The position numbers and the translations under genes are program-made. Shown one piece after another: positions 1 through 7,564 of a DNA stretch of 64,000 nt. The DNA is from JANXQG01 sp963804375 (GTDB lineage Bacteria > Planctomycetota > Planctomycetia > Pirellulales > Thermoguttaceae), in assembly GCA_963804375.1 (NCBI GenBank), contig CAWDQE010000018.1, positions 1,278,136 through 1,342,135 of the forward strand, in the 5' to 3' direction. Position 1 is the stretch's first letter; every line of letters begins with the position of its first letter. Under the pieces are notes generated by a model. That model made no database searches and was not told where the DNA came from. It was given only the letters and a program-made list of their open reading frames with translations.

Positions 1-1
1 G

Positions 2-307
2 ATCTCGCCCGAAGAGGTCGCCTTCGTGGTGCCGCACCAGGCCGGTGCGGGGATCGTGAGACTCACGGCGATGAGGTTGGAACGCCTCGGCATCCGCGGC
101 GAGGTGGTCAACGGGCTGACACGGGACGTGGGCAACGTCAGTTCCTCCTCGGTCCCCTATGCCTTGAAGCAGAACTGGTCGCGGCTCAGCGGCACGATCG
201 TCTGTCCCACGGCGGGCGTCGGCGGCCCGGGCCAGGCCCAGGTCTCGCAAGGGTGCGTCATTCTCCAAGCGACGAGGACCCATGCGGTCCCGTGCCGGGC
301 GGCGTGA
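2..307 (+). CDS. 3-oxoacyl-ACP synthase III-like protein, C-terminal end (5' truncated)
   Basis: The open frame runs in from before the window, so only about the last 100 residues are visible. They match the C-terminal half of the FabH/thiolase-fold condensing enzymes: 'VPHQAGAGIV' carries the catalytic-type histidine, and 'RDVGNVSSSSVPYAL' corresponds to the conserved G-N-[TV]-x-[SA]-[AS]-S-[IV]-P segment with the active-site asparagine. FabH enzymes condense acyl-CoA with malonyl-ACP to start fatty acid synthesis; FabH-like proteins also act in secondary metabolism. The last 40 residues do not resemble the usual 'GFGAGLTWGA' ending, so this may be a divergent paralog. It ends 5 bases before the convergent lipase gene. 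Confidence 0.6.
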   Translation: MSPEEVAFVVPHQAGAGIVRLTAMRLERLGIRGEVVNGLTRDVGNVSSSSVPYALKQNWSRLSGTIVCPTAGVGGPGQAQVSQGCVILQATRTHAVPCRAA

Positions 308-311
308 ACGG

Positions 312-2099
312 TTATCCCCGGGCGTGCTCGCGGAGAATGCGCGCGATCTCGTTCACCGACGTATCGTTGCGGTGCAGTTTTTCGTGGCGTACGGGAACGA
401 ACAACTGGCTGCTAACGCCGGCCAGCACTGCGCTGGAAACCGGCACGACGCCGTCGCTCGGCCCGCCAGCGACGGCCATGCCGCCGGTGCCGATGATCGA
501 ATGCAGCCGTACACGGGGACTGAAGGGCATCTGCGCCAAGGCGTCGAGCAGCGGGTTGGACGGCTCCAGGCAATCGACGCACGTCGGCCAGGAACGCCAG
601 AGGTAGTCGGCGAAAATATCGCGGTTGTAGTCCATGAGCTGCCGGTATTGTGTCTCCTCGGGTGCGGAAATGCTGACGAGATCGGAGGCGACGCGGCCAA
701 CCAGCCGGTTAGCCATGCTCGAACCGCGATGCGGCGTGCCGATGAATACGACGCGACTGACCAGCGGCGAAGGGTCGAAGAAAAACGCCTGCCGCAGGTG
801 TTCCCGCATCGGGGGCGTTGTGCGGACCGCTTCCAGGGGCCGTCCGGCCGCGTGCCGCCAGAGAATATCATAAGCATACGTGACCTGGAACCGCGCCACC
901 AGACCGCCCATGCTGTGCCCGACAAGGACCATGCGATCCAGGGCGGCGTCGCGGTGCGCAGGATCGAACGTCTCCCGTGCCAGAAGCAGCTTCGCCCGCA
1001 GCACCGCCGCCGATTCCAGCAGCCCCTTCCCCGTCGGATAGCGGAAAAACCAGAACTGATACTGCCGATAAATATCGCTTTGGCTCCGCAGCCCGTTGGC
1101 GGCATCGACCCAGGTGATCGGATCGGACCACAGGCCATGGATGAAGACCACGGGGATCTTGCCGGGCTGGTATGGCTCCATCACGACCAACTCGGGCTTG
1201 ACGTTGGCATCGCCGGGGTCGAAAAAGCCTTCCATGTATTTGCGGGGCACATCTCGAAGCTGGCAGGCGAACGGCGCCGTCAGGTCTCGTTCCAGCCCGA
1301 CAACCGTCGGACCCACGCGCAGCGAATCGTGCTGGCATGGGTTGTAAAACTCCAGAACTGGGCCGCAGTCCCGAGGGTTGGCGGGAATGCCGCCGCCAGC
1401 CGGGACCTGCGCGGATGGGGCGGCCCGTAAGATTGCTGTGAGCGGGAAGTACTGTTGGGGCGGATAGAACGGCTCGGCGTTGCAGGCCTTGCGTATCGCA
1501 ACCAGGGAGGCCCCCAGCCCACTGGTCCGGTAATGGTGGGCGATATCTTGACTGGAGAAATCTGCGGCACTGAGCAGTTGGCAGAACTCCTGGGGTTTCC
1601 AGGGGAAACCATAGTAGGCTATGGGTACGGGATATCGCCCGCTCGCGTCGGCCACCATCAGTTGCTTGCGGGGATCGAGGCGACCATACCGGCTCCCGCT
1701 GGCGACAAGGCGAGCGAGGCTTTGCTGGTAGATCTGCCAGGCGGCCCGGTAGCTGGGATCGGTGGCGGACGCCGGCCGCGACGCCAGAAATTGCCAGGCA
1801 TCGATGGCCGCATGATAGTAACTGTCGACGCAATCCTCGCGTCCCGCTTTTTCCTGCAGAATGCCTGCTTCAAGGCGCGATTGGGCTTGGGCGACGTTCC
1901 CCGAGGCGTTGGCGGCGATGTCGGCGGCTGGCATGTAGGCCGCGTATTGGACTTGCGCGGGAACGGGGGCTTGCCGGTCGCGCAAAGAGTAAGGTTGGCA
2001 GCCGGCCGCAAGCGTGGCGCAAAGCAGGAGGGCCGGCAACCAGCACGGACCGGTTCGCCCGAAACGATCCGCGGCATCCTCATGCCGAACCCTTTCCAT
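312..2099 (-). CDS. Lipase / alpha-beta hydrolase lipoprotein
   Basis: Protein of 595 residues starting at the ATG at 2099; the frame stays open further upstream, but that extension overlaps the divergent gene and looks non-coding. Residues about 18-34 form a hydrophobic stretch ending in 'CATLAAGC', a lipobox, so it is probably a membrane-anchored lipoprotein. The C-terminal half is an alpha/beta hydrolase: 'VVFIHGLWSDP' is the oxyanion-hole region, 'LVGHSMGGLVARF' carries the nucleophile serine elbow, and 'GGPSDGVVPVSSA' and 'RHEKLHRND' probably provide the acid and histidine. 'FIGTPHRGS' is typical of PGAP1/lipase-like esterases. The N-terminal half is rich in short helices and unrecognised. 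The natural substrate is unknown. Confidence 0.75.
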   Translation of the reverse strand: MERVRHEDAADRFGRTGPCWLPALLLCATLAAGCQPYSLRDRQAPVPAQVQYAAYMPAADIAANASGNVAQAQSRLEAGILQEKAGREDCVDSYYHAAIDAWQFLASRPASATDPSYRAAWQIYQQSLARLVASGSRYGRLDPRKQLMVADASGRYPVPIAYYGFPWKPQEFCQLLSAADFSSQDIAHHYRTSGLGASLVAIRKACNAEPFYPPQQYFPLTAILRAAPSAQVPAGGGIPANPRDCGPVLEFYNPCQHDSLRVGPTVVGLERDLTAPFACQLRDVPRKYMEGFFDPGDANVKPELVVMEPYQPGKIPVVFIHGLWSDPITWVDAANGLRSQSDIYRQYQFWFFRYPTGKGLLESAAVLRAKLLLARETFDPAHRDAALDRMVLVGHSMGGLVARFQVTYAYDILWRHAAGRPLEAVRTTPPMREHLRQAFFFDPSPLVSRVVFIGTPHRGSSMANRLVGRVASDLVSISAPEETQYRQLMDYNRDIFADYLWRSWPTCVDCLEPSNPLLDALAQMPFSPRVRLHSIIGTGGMAVAGGPSDGVVPVSSAVLAGVSSQLFVPVRHEKLHRNDTSVNEIARILREHARG

Positions 2100-2235
2100 G
2101 ATTCTCCCCCATTGGCACGATTCCCTGCCAAACCCTCTGGCAAGTATACCACGGGAATATTGCCATCCGGCCTCGATTCCGTTAACATAACGGGCATTCT
2201 TTTTCCTCGAACAGCCCTTTGCCGGGAACCAGGTG

Positions 2236-3084
2236 ATGGAAATTCGCAAGGCCGTGATTACGGCGGCCGGACCTAACCAGGACCGCCTGCCGCTGCAGCG
2301 CTTCGTCGATCTGGACGGCACGGAAAAGACGGCACTGCAGATCATCCTCGAAGAGGTCATCGCCGCCGGCATTGAAGAGGTCGGCATCGTCGTCCGCCGC
2401 GGCAGCGAACAGGTCTATCGCGAAGCGGCCGGCGACTACTCGCGGCTGCTGGTCTTCGTCGTGCAGCCGAGCCCGCGCGGCTATGGCGAGGCATTGTATC
2501 GCGCGGCCCCCTTCCTTGGCGGGCAGGCCTTCCTGCACCTGGTGAGCGACCACCTTTACATCAGCCGGCAAGCGCGGCGCTGCACGCAGCAGTTGCTCGA
2601 AGCGGCCCGAACGGAAAACTGCTCGGTCTCCGCCGTGCAGCCCACCCGCGAGAGCATGCTTCGCTACTATGGGGCCGTCGGCGGCTCGCCTATCGCCGGC
2701 CGCGGCGGTCTTTATCGCATCGAGCGGGTGCTGGAAAAGCCGACACCCACCTGCGCCGAGCAGCAGTTGGTCGTGCCCGGGCTGCGGGCCGGCCATTACC
2801 TGTGCCTCTTCGGCATGCACGTGCTGACGCCGCAGGCGATGGAGTTGCTCGGTGAGATCGTTGCCGAGGCGCCCGCGGGCGAAGGCAGCCCGCCGATCAT
2901 GCTTACGCCCGCGCTGGAGAAGCTGGCGCAGTGCGAGCGTTACCTGGCGTTGGAGTTGGACGGCACGCGCTACAACATCGGCGTGAAGTATGGCCTGCTC
3001 ACTGCGCAGCTCGCGCTGGCCCTGAGCGGCAGCGACCGCGAGGAGATTTTGGCCAAGCTCGTGGAATTGCTGGCGGCCCGGTGA
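2236..3084 (+). CDS. GalU-like sugar-1-phosphate nucleotidyltransferase
   Basis: About 282 residues; a GTG at 2233 sits directly before the chosen ATG and either could start translation. The N-terminus 'KAVITAAGPNQDRLPLQ' lines up with the 'KAVIPAAGxGTRxLP' signature of UTP-glucose-1-phosphate uridylyltransferases, but the G-x-G-T-R loop is degenerate, as I recall for planctomycete members. 'TALQIILEEVIAAGIEEVGIVV', 'PRGYGEALYRA' and 'HLVSDHLY' (the metal-binding D in 'SDH') follow in the order expected of the fold. It probably makes UDP-sugars for polysaccharide or glycoconjugate synthesis. It is divergent from the lipase gene and precedes the radical SAM cassette by 84 bases; there is no sign of a shared function. 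Confidence 0.7.
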   Translation: MEIRKAVITAAGPNQDRLPLQRFVDLDGTEKTALQIILEEVIAAGIEEVGIVVRRGSEQVYREAAGDYSRLLVFVVQPSPRGYGEALYRAAPFLGGQAFLHLVSDHLYISRQARRCTQQLLEAARTENCSVSAVQPTRESMLRYYGAVGGSPIAGRGGLYRIERVLEKPTPTCAEQQLVVPGLRAGHYLCLFGMHVLTPQAMELLGEIVAEAPAGEGSPPIMLTPALEKLAQCERYLALELDGTRYNIGVKYGLLTAQLALALSGSDREEILAKLVELLAAR

Positions 3085-3096
3085 TTTGCGGAACTC

Positions 3097-3124
3097 TTAC
3101 ACTGCTGCCGGCATCTGATATACT
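3097..3124 (+). promoter_or_regulatory. Probable sigma70-type promoter of the peptide cassette
   Basis: A TTACAC hexamer (3097-3102) and a TATACT hexamer (3119-3124) are separated by 16 bases, upstream of the first precursor gene. The leader would be about 38 bases and contains a CAGGAG ribosome binding site before the ATG at 3169. This is the only obvious promoter in the gap, so the three small genes and the radical SAM gene may be one transcription unit. Confidence 0.45.
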
Positions 3125-3168
3125 GTAGGTAGTCCGCCGTTGAAGCCAACCAACTCAGGAGCCAGGCC

Positions 3169-3813
3169 ATGTCGCATCCGCAAGGCATGTCGGGTCCGCA
3201 GTTCCGCTCCGACCGCCCGGCCGAGCAGGAAGCGGTTCGCACCACGATCGTAGGCGGCCGGCCGCCGGGCAGCGGCCAAAAGGTCGGCCCGATCCCCCGC
3301 GGCATCGAGATCCTGCTGCGCAAGGCCTCGGTTGATCCGGCGTTCAAGGAGTTGCTGCTGGCCAATCGCGGCGGCGCGGCGGAGCCCATCGGCCTGAAGC
3401 TGGAGCCCGGCGAGGCGCTGATGTTGGCCGCCGCGCCGGCCGCGCAGCTTGAGGCGGTCATCGCCCGCACCTCCGTACCGCAGGAGCACCGCCGCGCGTT
3501 CTTGGGGCAGGCCGCCGGCGTTATGCTCGCGGCACTGGGAATGATGACGCCGGCGGTGTGCGGATGCGGCGGCGAGGTGAAGGGCAGTCGGCCAGACCCG
3601 CTACCGCCGGGGGGCAGTCGGCCGGACAGGCCACCTGCTGGGACTACCGGGGGCAGTCGGCCTGACTGGGAACGGGAAGAGAAGCAGCGGCAGGCGGAAG
3701 ATCAGGTATCGAAGGGCATTCAGCCGGACCGCCCGGAACGGATGTCTCCATCGCAAGGGATACTGCCTGACAGGCCGCCTATGGCCACCGAAGGCGGGAC
3801 GCGGCCTGAGTAA
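3169..3813 (+). CDS. Candidate RiPP-like precursor 1: leader domain, twin-arginine segment, G-x-R-P-D repeats
   Basis: Protein of 214 residues and the first of three tandem paralogs. Residues about 42-105 ('IPRGIEILLRKASVDPAFKE...') resemble nitrile-hydratase-like leader peptides (NHLP), whose hallmark is a helix containing 'DPxFxxxLL'. Residues 106-130 read 'EHRRAFLGQAAGVMLAALG', a twin-arginine plus hydrophobic segment like a Tat signal, here internal. After a 'CGCGG' cluster the tail is low-complexity with six spaced copies of G-[ST/I]-[RQL]-P-D/E, often followed by R-P-P, at residues 139, 149, 162, 183, 197 and 210. The domain order (leader, then a repeated short core) and the radical SAM enzyme downstream suggest a modified peptide substrate. 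No family I know combines these parts. The start is supported by CAGGAG upstream. Confidence 0.65.
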   Translation: MSHPQGMSGPQFRSDRPAEQEAVRTTIVGGRPPGSGQKVGPIPRGIEILLRKASVDPAFKELLLANRGGAAEPIGLKLEPGEALMLAAAPAAQLEAVIARTSVPQEHRRAFLGQAAGVMLAALGMMTPAVCGCGGEVKGSRPDPLPPGGSRPDRPPAGTTGGSRPDWEREEKQRQAEDQVSKGIQPDRPERMSPSQGILPDRPPMATEGGTRPE

Positions 3814-3837
3814 CCCGTCTTCTGAAAGGACAAGTCG

Positions 3838-4254
3838 ATGAGCGGACAGATTCCGCAAGGCATCGAGGTGCTGGTCAAGAAGGCGTCGGTCGACCCAGCG
3901 TTCAAGGAGTTGTTGCTGCGCGACCGGGCCGCGGCAGCCGAGACGATTGGCCTGTCGCTTGACCCGGCCGAGACGGCAATGCTGGCCACGATTACGACCG
4001 ATCAGTTGGAAACGATCATCGCTCGAACCGTTGTGCCATCGGAACATCGACGTGTTTTTCTCGGCAAGACAGCAGCCACGATGCTTGCCGCGCTGGGGGC
4101 CAGTGTTGTCTTATGTTGTGGCCTATTGCAGGGTGCTCGTCCGGATCGGCCGCCGATAGAACGTATTCATCCGGACCGGCGGGAAGGGTCGGCGAAGGGA
4201 ATTCAACCCGACAGGCCGTCCCCAGGCACAGGGGACGGAACGCGGCCCCAGTAA
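3838..4254 (+). CDS. Candidate RiPP-like precursor 2: leader domain, twin-arginine segment, G-x-R-P-D repeats
   Basis: Protein of 138 residues and a paralog of the gene before it, 24 bases downstream. Residues 5-62 repeat the leader ('IPQGIEVLVKKASVDPAFKE...'), and residues 69-96 the 'EHRRVFLGKTAATMLAALG' twin-arginine hydrophobic segment. The tail has G-A-R-P-D-R-P-P (99), I-H-P-D-R (110), G-I-Q-P-D-R-P (121) and G-T-R-P-Q (134). Its gap to gene 1 and gene 3's gap to it are almost identical, each with the ribosome binding site GAAAGGACAA about 3 bases before the ATG. The set therefore arose by tandem duplication including the leader sequence. A 'LCCG' cluster sits where gene 1 has 'VCGCGG'. 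Function is inferred from context only. Confidence 0.65.
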   Translation: MSGQIPQGIEVLVKKASVDPAFKELLLRDRAAAAETIGLSLDPAETAMLATITTDQLETIIARTVVPSEHRRVFLGKTAATMLAALGASVVLCCGLLQGARPDRPPIERIHPDRREGSAKGIQPDRPSPGTGDGTRPQ

Positions 4255-4277
4255 CCCGTTTTTGAAAGGACAAATCG

Positions 4278-4946
4278 ATGAACAGACCGATTCCCCAAGG
4301 CATTGAGGTGCTGGTCCTCAAGGCCGCCGTCGATCCCGATTTCAAACAACTCCTGCTCCAGCGGCGGACCGCGGCGGCCGCAGCCATCGGGCTGGAGCTC
4401 AGCGTGGCTGAAGCGACGATGCTTGCCGCCGTCCCCGTCGCGCAGCTCGAGGCGGTCATCGCCCGTGCCTCCGTGCCGCAGGAGCACCGCCGCGCGTTCT
4501 TGGGGCAGGCGGCGGCGGCCATGCTGGCGGCGCTGGGGGCGAGCGCGGCCGCGCCGGCCATGGCTTTTCAAGGCATCGGACCGGGCCTGCCTCCACCCAA
4601 GCAAGAGAAGGCGATGACGGTCGCCGGGCGGGTCATCCAGGTCATTGCCAAACGGACGAGCGTCGAGGCCACGCAGATCAAACGTGGCGATGCGCTCGTC
4701 AGGGACCTGAAAGTGAAACCCGCCAACCTGGACGAGCTCCGCAAGGACCTCGAGAAGGAGTTCGATATCAAGGTCCCGGCTGCTGACTTCAAGAAGGTCC
4801 GCTTCGTGGGCAATGTAATCGCTCGCGTCGAAAAGGCGATCAAGAGCAAGACCCCTCCGCCGAAGCCGTCATCTTCCACGCCGCCCGGACCGCCGCAACC
4901 CCCGTTCAGTTGCGGGGGGATGTGGGCCCCTAGGCCGACGAACTAG
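4278..4946 (+). CDS. Paralog 3: same leader and twin-arginine segment fused to an ACP-like domain
   Basis: Protein of 222 residues. Residues 5-62 are the same leader domain and 69-96 the same twin-arginine segment, here ending in a good signal-peptidase site 'APAMA|FQ'. Instead of the R-P-D repeats it carries residues 114-190 that follow an acyl carrier protein outline, with 'DLKVKP', 'LDELRKDLEKEFDIKVP' and 'VGNVIARVEKAI' in the usual spacing. At the position of the phosphopantetheine serine (D-S-L) it has proline 148, so it could not carry the cofactor. It ends with a proline-rich linker and 'FSCGGMWAPRP'. The ACP resemblance is by eye and moderate. Its role beside the radical SAM enzyme is unknown; a docking or carrier role is speculative. 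Confidence 0.6.
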   Translation: MNRPIPQGIEVLVLKAAVDPDFKQLLLQRRTAAAAAIGLELSVAEATMLAAVPVAQLEAVIARASVPQEHRRAFLGQAAAAMLAALGASAAAPAMAFQGIGPGLPPPKQEKAMTVAGRVIQVIAKRTSVEATQIKRGDALVRDLKVKPANLDELRKDLEKEFDIKVPAADFKKVRFVGNVIARVEKAIKSKTPPPKPSSSTPPGPPQPPFSCGGMWAPRPTN

Positions 4947-4967
4947 AGACCGGCGCATCAATCACTG

Positions 4968-5021
4968 TACTCATCACGCTCCGCCGTGATGGAAGGGCAT
5001 CACGGCGGAGCGTGATGAGTA
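4968..5021. repeat. Perfect 24-bp inverted repeat (hairpin) before the radical SAM gene
   Basis: Bases 4968-4991 and 4998-5021 are exact reverse complements with a 6-base loop (GAAGGG). Each arm is itself nearly self-complementary (CATCACG ... CGTGATG). There is no T-run after it, so it is not a classic terminator. It could be a dispersed palindromic element, an RNA-processing site or an attenuator separating the abundant precursors from the enzyme gene. Confidence 0.85.
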
Positions 5022-5050
5022 CGATGGAAACAGCAAGGAGACTTTCCCCC

Positions 5051-6529
5051 GTGGCCGACATCACCCTCATCAACCTGAACATGCTCTTCATGCGCTACGG
5101 CGAGGAAGTCGAGCGCGAGCTGCACGTCCCGCTGGGGCCGCTGTACCTGACCCGTGCCCTGGAGGACGCCGGTTTCTCGGTCGATTTCCGCGACTACCAG
5201 TGCGTCGATTCCGACCAGCCGTTCGACATGGAGGTCTTCCTGGACTTCCTCCGCGACCCGGCCCCGGTGATCGGGCTGTCCTGTATGGCGAACCTGCTGC
5301 CGTTCACGATTCTGGCCATGCGGGCGATCCGCGCCCGCTACCCAGACCGCGTGTTGGTCCTGGGCGGCGTGGGCACGAAGGCGGTGGAAGAGAAGCTGCT
5401 GACCCGCTTCCCCTGGATCAACATCATCTGCCGGGGCGAGGCCGAGCGGACCGCGCCCGAGCTGCTCCATACGATCCGCCGCGGCGGCGACCTGGCCGCG
5501 GTCGCCGGGCTGTCCTTTCGCAGCAACGGCCACGTGACGCACACGCCCGACCGCCTGCGGATCACCGACCTCGACTCGATCCCCTTTCCCGCCTTCCAGA
5601 AGGTGGACCTGGCGCGGTACAAGGGCTACGGCATGATGACCAGCCGCGGCTGCCCTTACCCGTGCACGTTCTGCTCCGTGGCCCCGGTCTGGAACCTGGA
5701 GAGCTACAGCCGCAGCCCGCAAAACATCGTCGCCGAGATGGAGTTCCTCAACCGCGAGGCGGGCGTCGACTTGTTCCTCTTCCAGGACGAGTTCTTCGTC
5801 TCCGGCAAGCGGCAGGTGATGGAGTTTTGCGCCGAGTTGGGCCGCCGCGGCCTGGGCGTGCAGTGGAAGGCCTTTGGCCGCGTGAACCTCGTGGACGAGG
5901 AGATGATGCGGGCCATGGCCGACAGCGGCTGCGTCGAGCTCCGCTTCGGCATCGAGTCGGGATCGGACCGTGTCCTGCAGCAGATCAAGAAGGGTTTTAC
6001 CGCGGACCAGGCGCTGGAAGTGGTGCCCAAGGCCGTGGAGATCTTCCCTCGCGTGGACGCCTTCTTCGTTTGGGGTTTCCCCTTCGAGACCATGGAGGAT
6101 TTTCACCAGTCGCTCTTCCAGATGGTCTCCTTCCGCATGCTGGGCGCGCGGATCCTGCCGAGCCTGCTCTCCTTGCTTCCGCAGACGGAGATCTACCGCG
6201 CGTGGGCCGAGCGCGTAGAGCTGGAGTTCTGCCCGTACCTGTTGCCGGAGTTCGTGTTCACCGGGCACGAGGTCTGCCGCGGCGGCCGCATCGAGTTTCC
6301 CCAGCGGTACGGCGAGTATTTCGACCTGATCGCGAAGAATCCCGACATTTTTCCCGGGTTCTTCCACATCGACCTGGCGGGCAACGTGCTGCCGAAACTG
6401 GCTTTGCTCCGCCAGTTCGGGTTCTATCCCGAGTTGGAGCCGGCCGCCGCCGCGGCCGCCGCCGAGAGTTGCGGGGCCCATTCGCCGCACATCCAGCCGC
6501 AGGAATTGGCGACGAGAACGGCACGCTGA
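5051..6529 (+). CDS. B12-binding domain radical SAM enzyme
   Basis: About 492 residues from a GTG at 5051, chosen because AAGGAG lies 10 bases upstream and the B12-binding fold starts right there ('DITLINLN'). In-frame ATG 5024 and GTG 5012 are alternatives, but the latter lies inside the hairpin. Residues 1-140 look like a cobalamin-binding Rossmann domain ('LGPLYLTRALEDAG', 'VIGLSCMANLLPF', 'VLVLGGVGTKA'). The radical SAM cluster motif is C201-x3-C205-x2-C208 in 'SRGCPYPCTFCS', followed by 'LFLFQDEFF' and 'ELRFGIESGSD', typical of this superfamily. Such enzymes methylate or rearrange unreactive carbons. It lies downstream of the three leader-bearing proteins on the same strand, so they are its likely substrates or partners. 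The Ala-rich C-terminal tail is probably disordered. Confidence 0.8.
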   Translation: MADITLINLNMLFMRYGEEVERELHVPLGPLYLTRALEDAGFSVDFRDYQCVDSDQPFDMEVFLDFLRDPAPVIGLSCMANLLPFTILAMRAIRARYPDRVLVLGGVGTKAVEEKLLTRFPWINIICRGEAERTAPELLHTIRRGGDLAAVAGLSFRSNGHVTHTPDRLRITDLDSIPFPAFQKVDLARYKGYGMMTSRGCPYPCTFCSVAPVWNLESYSRSPQNIVAEMEFLNREAGVDLFLFQDEFFVSGKRQVMEFCAELGRRGLGVQWKAFGRVNLVDEEMMRAMADSGCVELRFGIESGSDRVLQQIKKGFTADQALEVVPKAVEIFPRVDAFFVWGFPFETMEDFHQSLFQMVSFRMLGARILPSLLSLLPQTEIYRAWAERVELEFCPYLLPEFVFTGHEVCRGGRIEFPQRYGEYFDLIAKNPDIFPGFFHIDLAGNVLPKLALLRQFGFYPELEPAAAAAAAESCGAHSPHIQPQELATRTAR

Positions 6530-6557
6530 ACCAAGAAACCACGGGGAGGAAAAACCA

Positions 6558-6620
6558 ATGGCCGAATCGCGATTCGTTGACGCGACCTACATATCCAAAT
6601 CGCTCGACATCTTGTCATAG
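6558..6620 (+). other. 20-codon open frame with a good ribosome binding site, possible truncated gene start
   Basis: GGGGAGGA lies 8 bases before an ATG, 28 bases after the radical SAM stop codon. The frame encodes only 20 residues (MAESRFVDATYISKSLDILS) and runs into the 3' end of the convergent aldolase gene. It may be the 5' remnant of a former next gene of the operon cut by rearrangement, or a real very small protein. I do not recognise it. Confidence 0.3.
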
Positions 6621-7564
6621 AACGCCACGTACTGGTCGCGGGTCGCGTCGCTGGCCCGGACTGCGATCGCACTGCGGGGATGCTCGTTGAGCTGGCCGGT
6701 GATCATGTACTGCACGTAAGGGCCCCATTCGATCTGGCGGCTCAGCGGCAAGAGGTGGTCTTGCAAGACCTGGTAGATCGGCCGCAGCTTGAACTTGGGG
6801 TTCCGCAGGAAACCGATCATCAACTCCATGGGGCAATTGCCGGCCCCGCGGCCCAGGCCGGCCATCGAGGCGTCGACGCGGTTGGCCCCGTGGATGATCG
6901 CCTCGATCGAGTTGGCGAAGGCCAACTGCTGATTGTTGTGGGCGTGGATGCCGACCTCCTTCTTCGTGTCGGCCCCGTAGCGGAGATACTTCTTCACCAG
7001 GATCTCGACCTGCTCGGCATACATCGAGCCGAAACTGTCGACCACGCAGACGCAACTGGCGGGCGTCTTGGCGACCTCCTCCAGCACCTGGTCGATCTCC
7101 TGCTCCTTGACGGTCGAGACGGCCATCAGGTTGGCCGAGACCTCGTAGCCCTTGTCGAAGGCGTCCTTGATCATGTCCACCGCCTCGGAGACCTGGTTGG
7201 CATAGAAGGCCACGCGGATCAGGTCCAAGACGCTGTCCCGCTTGGCCAGCACGTCGGCCTTCCAGTCGCACTTGCCGGCGTCGATCATGGCGGCCAGCTT
7301 GAGCGGGGTGGGGTTGTCGCCGACGATCCGCCGCAGGTCGGCCTCGTCGCAGAACTTCCAGACGCCGAACTTGTTGGGGGCGAAAATCCGCTTCGACGAC
7401 TTGTAGCCCAGCTCCATGTAATCGATGCCCGCCGCCACGCAGGCCTCGTAAACCGCCTTGACCAGCCCGTCCTCAAAAGCGTGGTCGTTGCACAGGCCGC
7501 CGTCGCGGATGGTGCAATCCAGGACTTTCAACTCGGGCCGATAGGTGATCCAGGGGGCAGACAT
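6587..7564 (-). CDS. DRE-TIM metallolyase family aldolase (HMG-CoA lyase / 4-hydroxy-2-oxovalerate aldolase-like)
   Basis: Protein of 325 residues. 'LDCTIRDGGL' near residue 14 is the DRE-TIM signature: the arginine and aspartate are catalytic and metal-binding. 'EVGIHAHNNQQLAFANS' supplies the paired metal-binding histidines, and 'VDSFGSMY' and 'VDASMAGLGRGAGNCPME' are typical of the 4-hydroxy-2-oxovalerate aldolase / HMG-CoA lyase branch. It should cleave or form a C-C bond of a 2-oxo or acyl-CoA substrate with a divalent metal; the exact substrate cannot be read. The first 33 codons and the upstream 140 bases are duplicated 3.2 kb away (10698-10938). Its neighbours do not suggest a pathway. 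Confidence 0.75.
   Translation of the reverse strand: MSAPWITYRPELKVLDCTIRDGGLCNDHAFEDGLVKAVYEACVAAGIDYMELGYKSSKRIFAPNKFGVWKFCDEADLRRIVGDNPTPLKLAAMIDAGKCDWKADVLAKRDSVLDLIRVAFYANQVSEAVDMIKDAFDKGYEVSANLMAVSTVKEQEIDQVLEEVAKTPASCVCVVDSFGSMYAEQVEILVKKYLRYGADTKKEVGIHAHNNQQLAFANSIEAIIHGANRVDASMAGLGRGAGNCPMELMIGFLRNPKFKLRPIYQVLQDHLLPLSRQIEWGPYVQYMITGQLNEHPRSAIAVRASDATRDQYVAFYDKMSSDLDM

Noticed and set aside
26..307. A complete small gene starting at 26
   Set aside because: The frame is open to the window edge and the protein is the C-terminal part of a condensing enzyme, so it is a truncated gene.
4968..5021. Rho-independent terminator
   Set aside because: The stem is perfect but is not followed by a T-run on either strand and overlaps possible starts of the next gene.
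5012..5050. GTG 5012 or ATG 5024 as start of the radical SAM protein
   Set aside because: GTG 5012 lies inside the hairpin and neither has a good ribosome binding site, whereas AAGGAG precedes GTG 5051. ATG 5024 remains possible.
5000..6490. Minus-strand and +2 frames of nearly 500 codons over the radical SAM gene
   Set aside because: Charged low-complexity shadows; the chosen frame has the radical SAM cysteine motif and a ribosome binding site.
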